A DNA stretch of 64,000 nucleotides from Atopsyche davidsoni (lineage: Eukaryota > Arthropoda > Insecta > Trichoptera > Hydrobiosidae): the NCBI GenBank assembly GCA_022113835.1, contig JAILWY010000007.1:6034001-6098000 (forward strand), written 5' to 3'. The notes beneath the pieces are model-generated. The model was not told the origin of the DNA. It did not search any database and worked only from the letters and a program-made list of their open reading frames with translations. The translations under genes were made by a program, and so were the position numbers. Positions 63,951 to 64,000 of the stretch are shown piece after piece; positions within the stretch are counted from its first letter, which is position 1; every line of letters begins with the position of its first letter.

Positions 63951-64000
63951 GTGTCAATGTATGTTAACTATCAATTTTATCTATAAATAAACATGTAGTG

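Overview
The window looks like a piece of an invertebrate, most likely insect, nuclear genome. It is roughly two-thirds A+T by eye, CpG is not depleted, and it carries a piggyBac-type transposon relic, tRNA-derived SINE-like pieces and long TA microsatellites. A moth or butterfly is my best guess from this repeat mix, but no diagnostic gene proves it. There are no bacterial features: no operons, ribosome binding sites or long ORFs. The longest stop-free frame is 150 codons and almost all others are below 100, close to what chance gives in such AT-rich DNA. I see no convincing multi-exon protein gene, no rRNA and no intact tRNA. The best reading is a gene desert or the interior of a very large intron.

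Layout. 1-8.8 kb is AT-rich with a few GC islands; the island at 4.0-4.25 kb ends in a strong splice-donor-like sequence. 8.8-9.1, 15.66-15.73 and 19.5-19.75 kb hold three diverged copies of one dispersed repeat (family A). 9743-10786 is a non-autonomous piggyBac-like element with TTAA target sites, matching terminal repeats, palindromic subterminal repeats and a decayed C-terminal piece of its transposase. 5.05, 37.76-37.88 and 57.19-57.50 kb share a second repeat (family B); one copy contains a 29-bp-arm hairpin and another a hammerhead-like fold. SINE-like tRNA heads lie on the minus strand at 12.6, 59.3-59.5 and 63.9 kb. TA microsatellites sit at 7.7, 18.4 and 57.5 kb.

The feature that stands out is regulatory. 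About 25 GC/CpG-rich blocks of 60-250 bp are scattered through the AT-rich background, and many contain the core of the Pho/YY1 binding site (CAANATGGC): 12 instances by eye, where I estimate one or two by chance. At 25.7, 40.75-40.92 and 50.1-50.2 kb these sites sit next to GAGAG (GAGA-factor) motifs, the combination known from Drosophila Polycomb response elements. Together with the scarcity of genes and recent transposons, this suggests the regulatory landscape of a developmental gene lying outside the window. That is inference; no target gene is visible.
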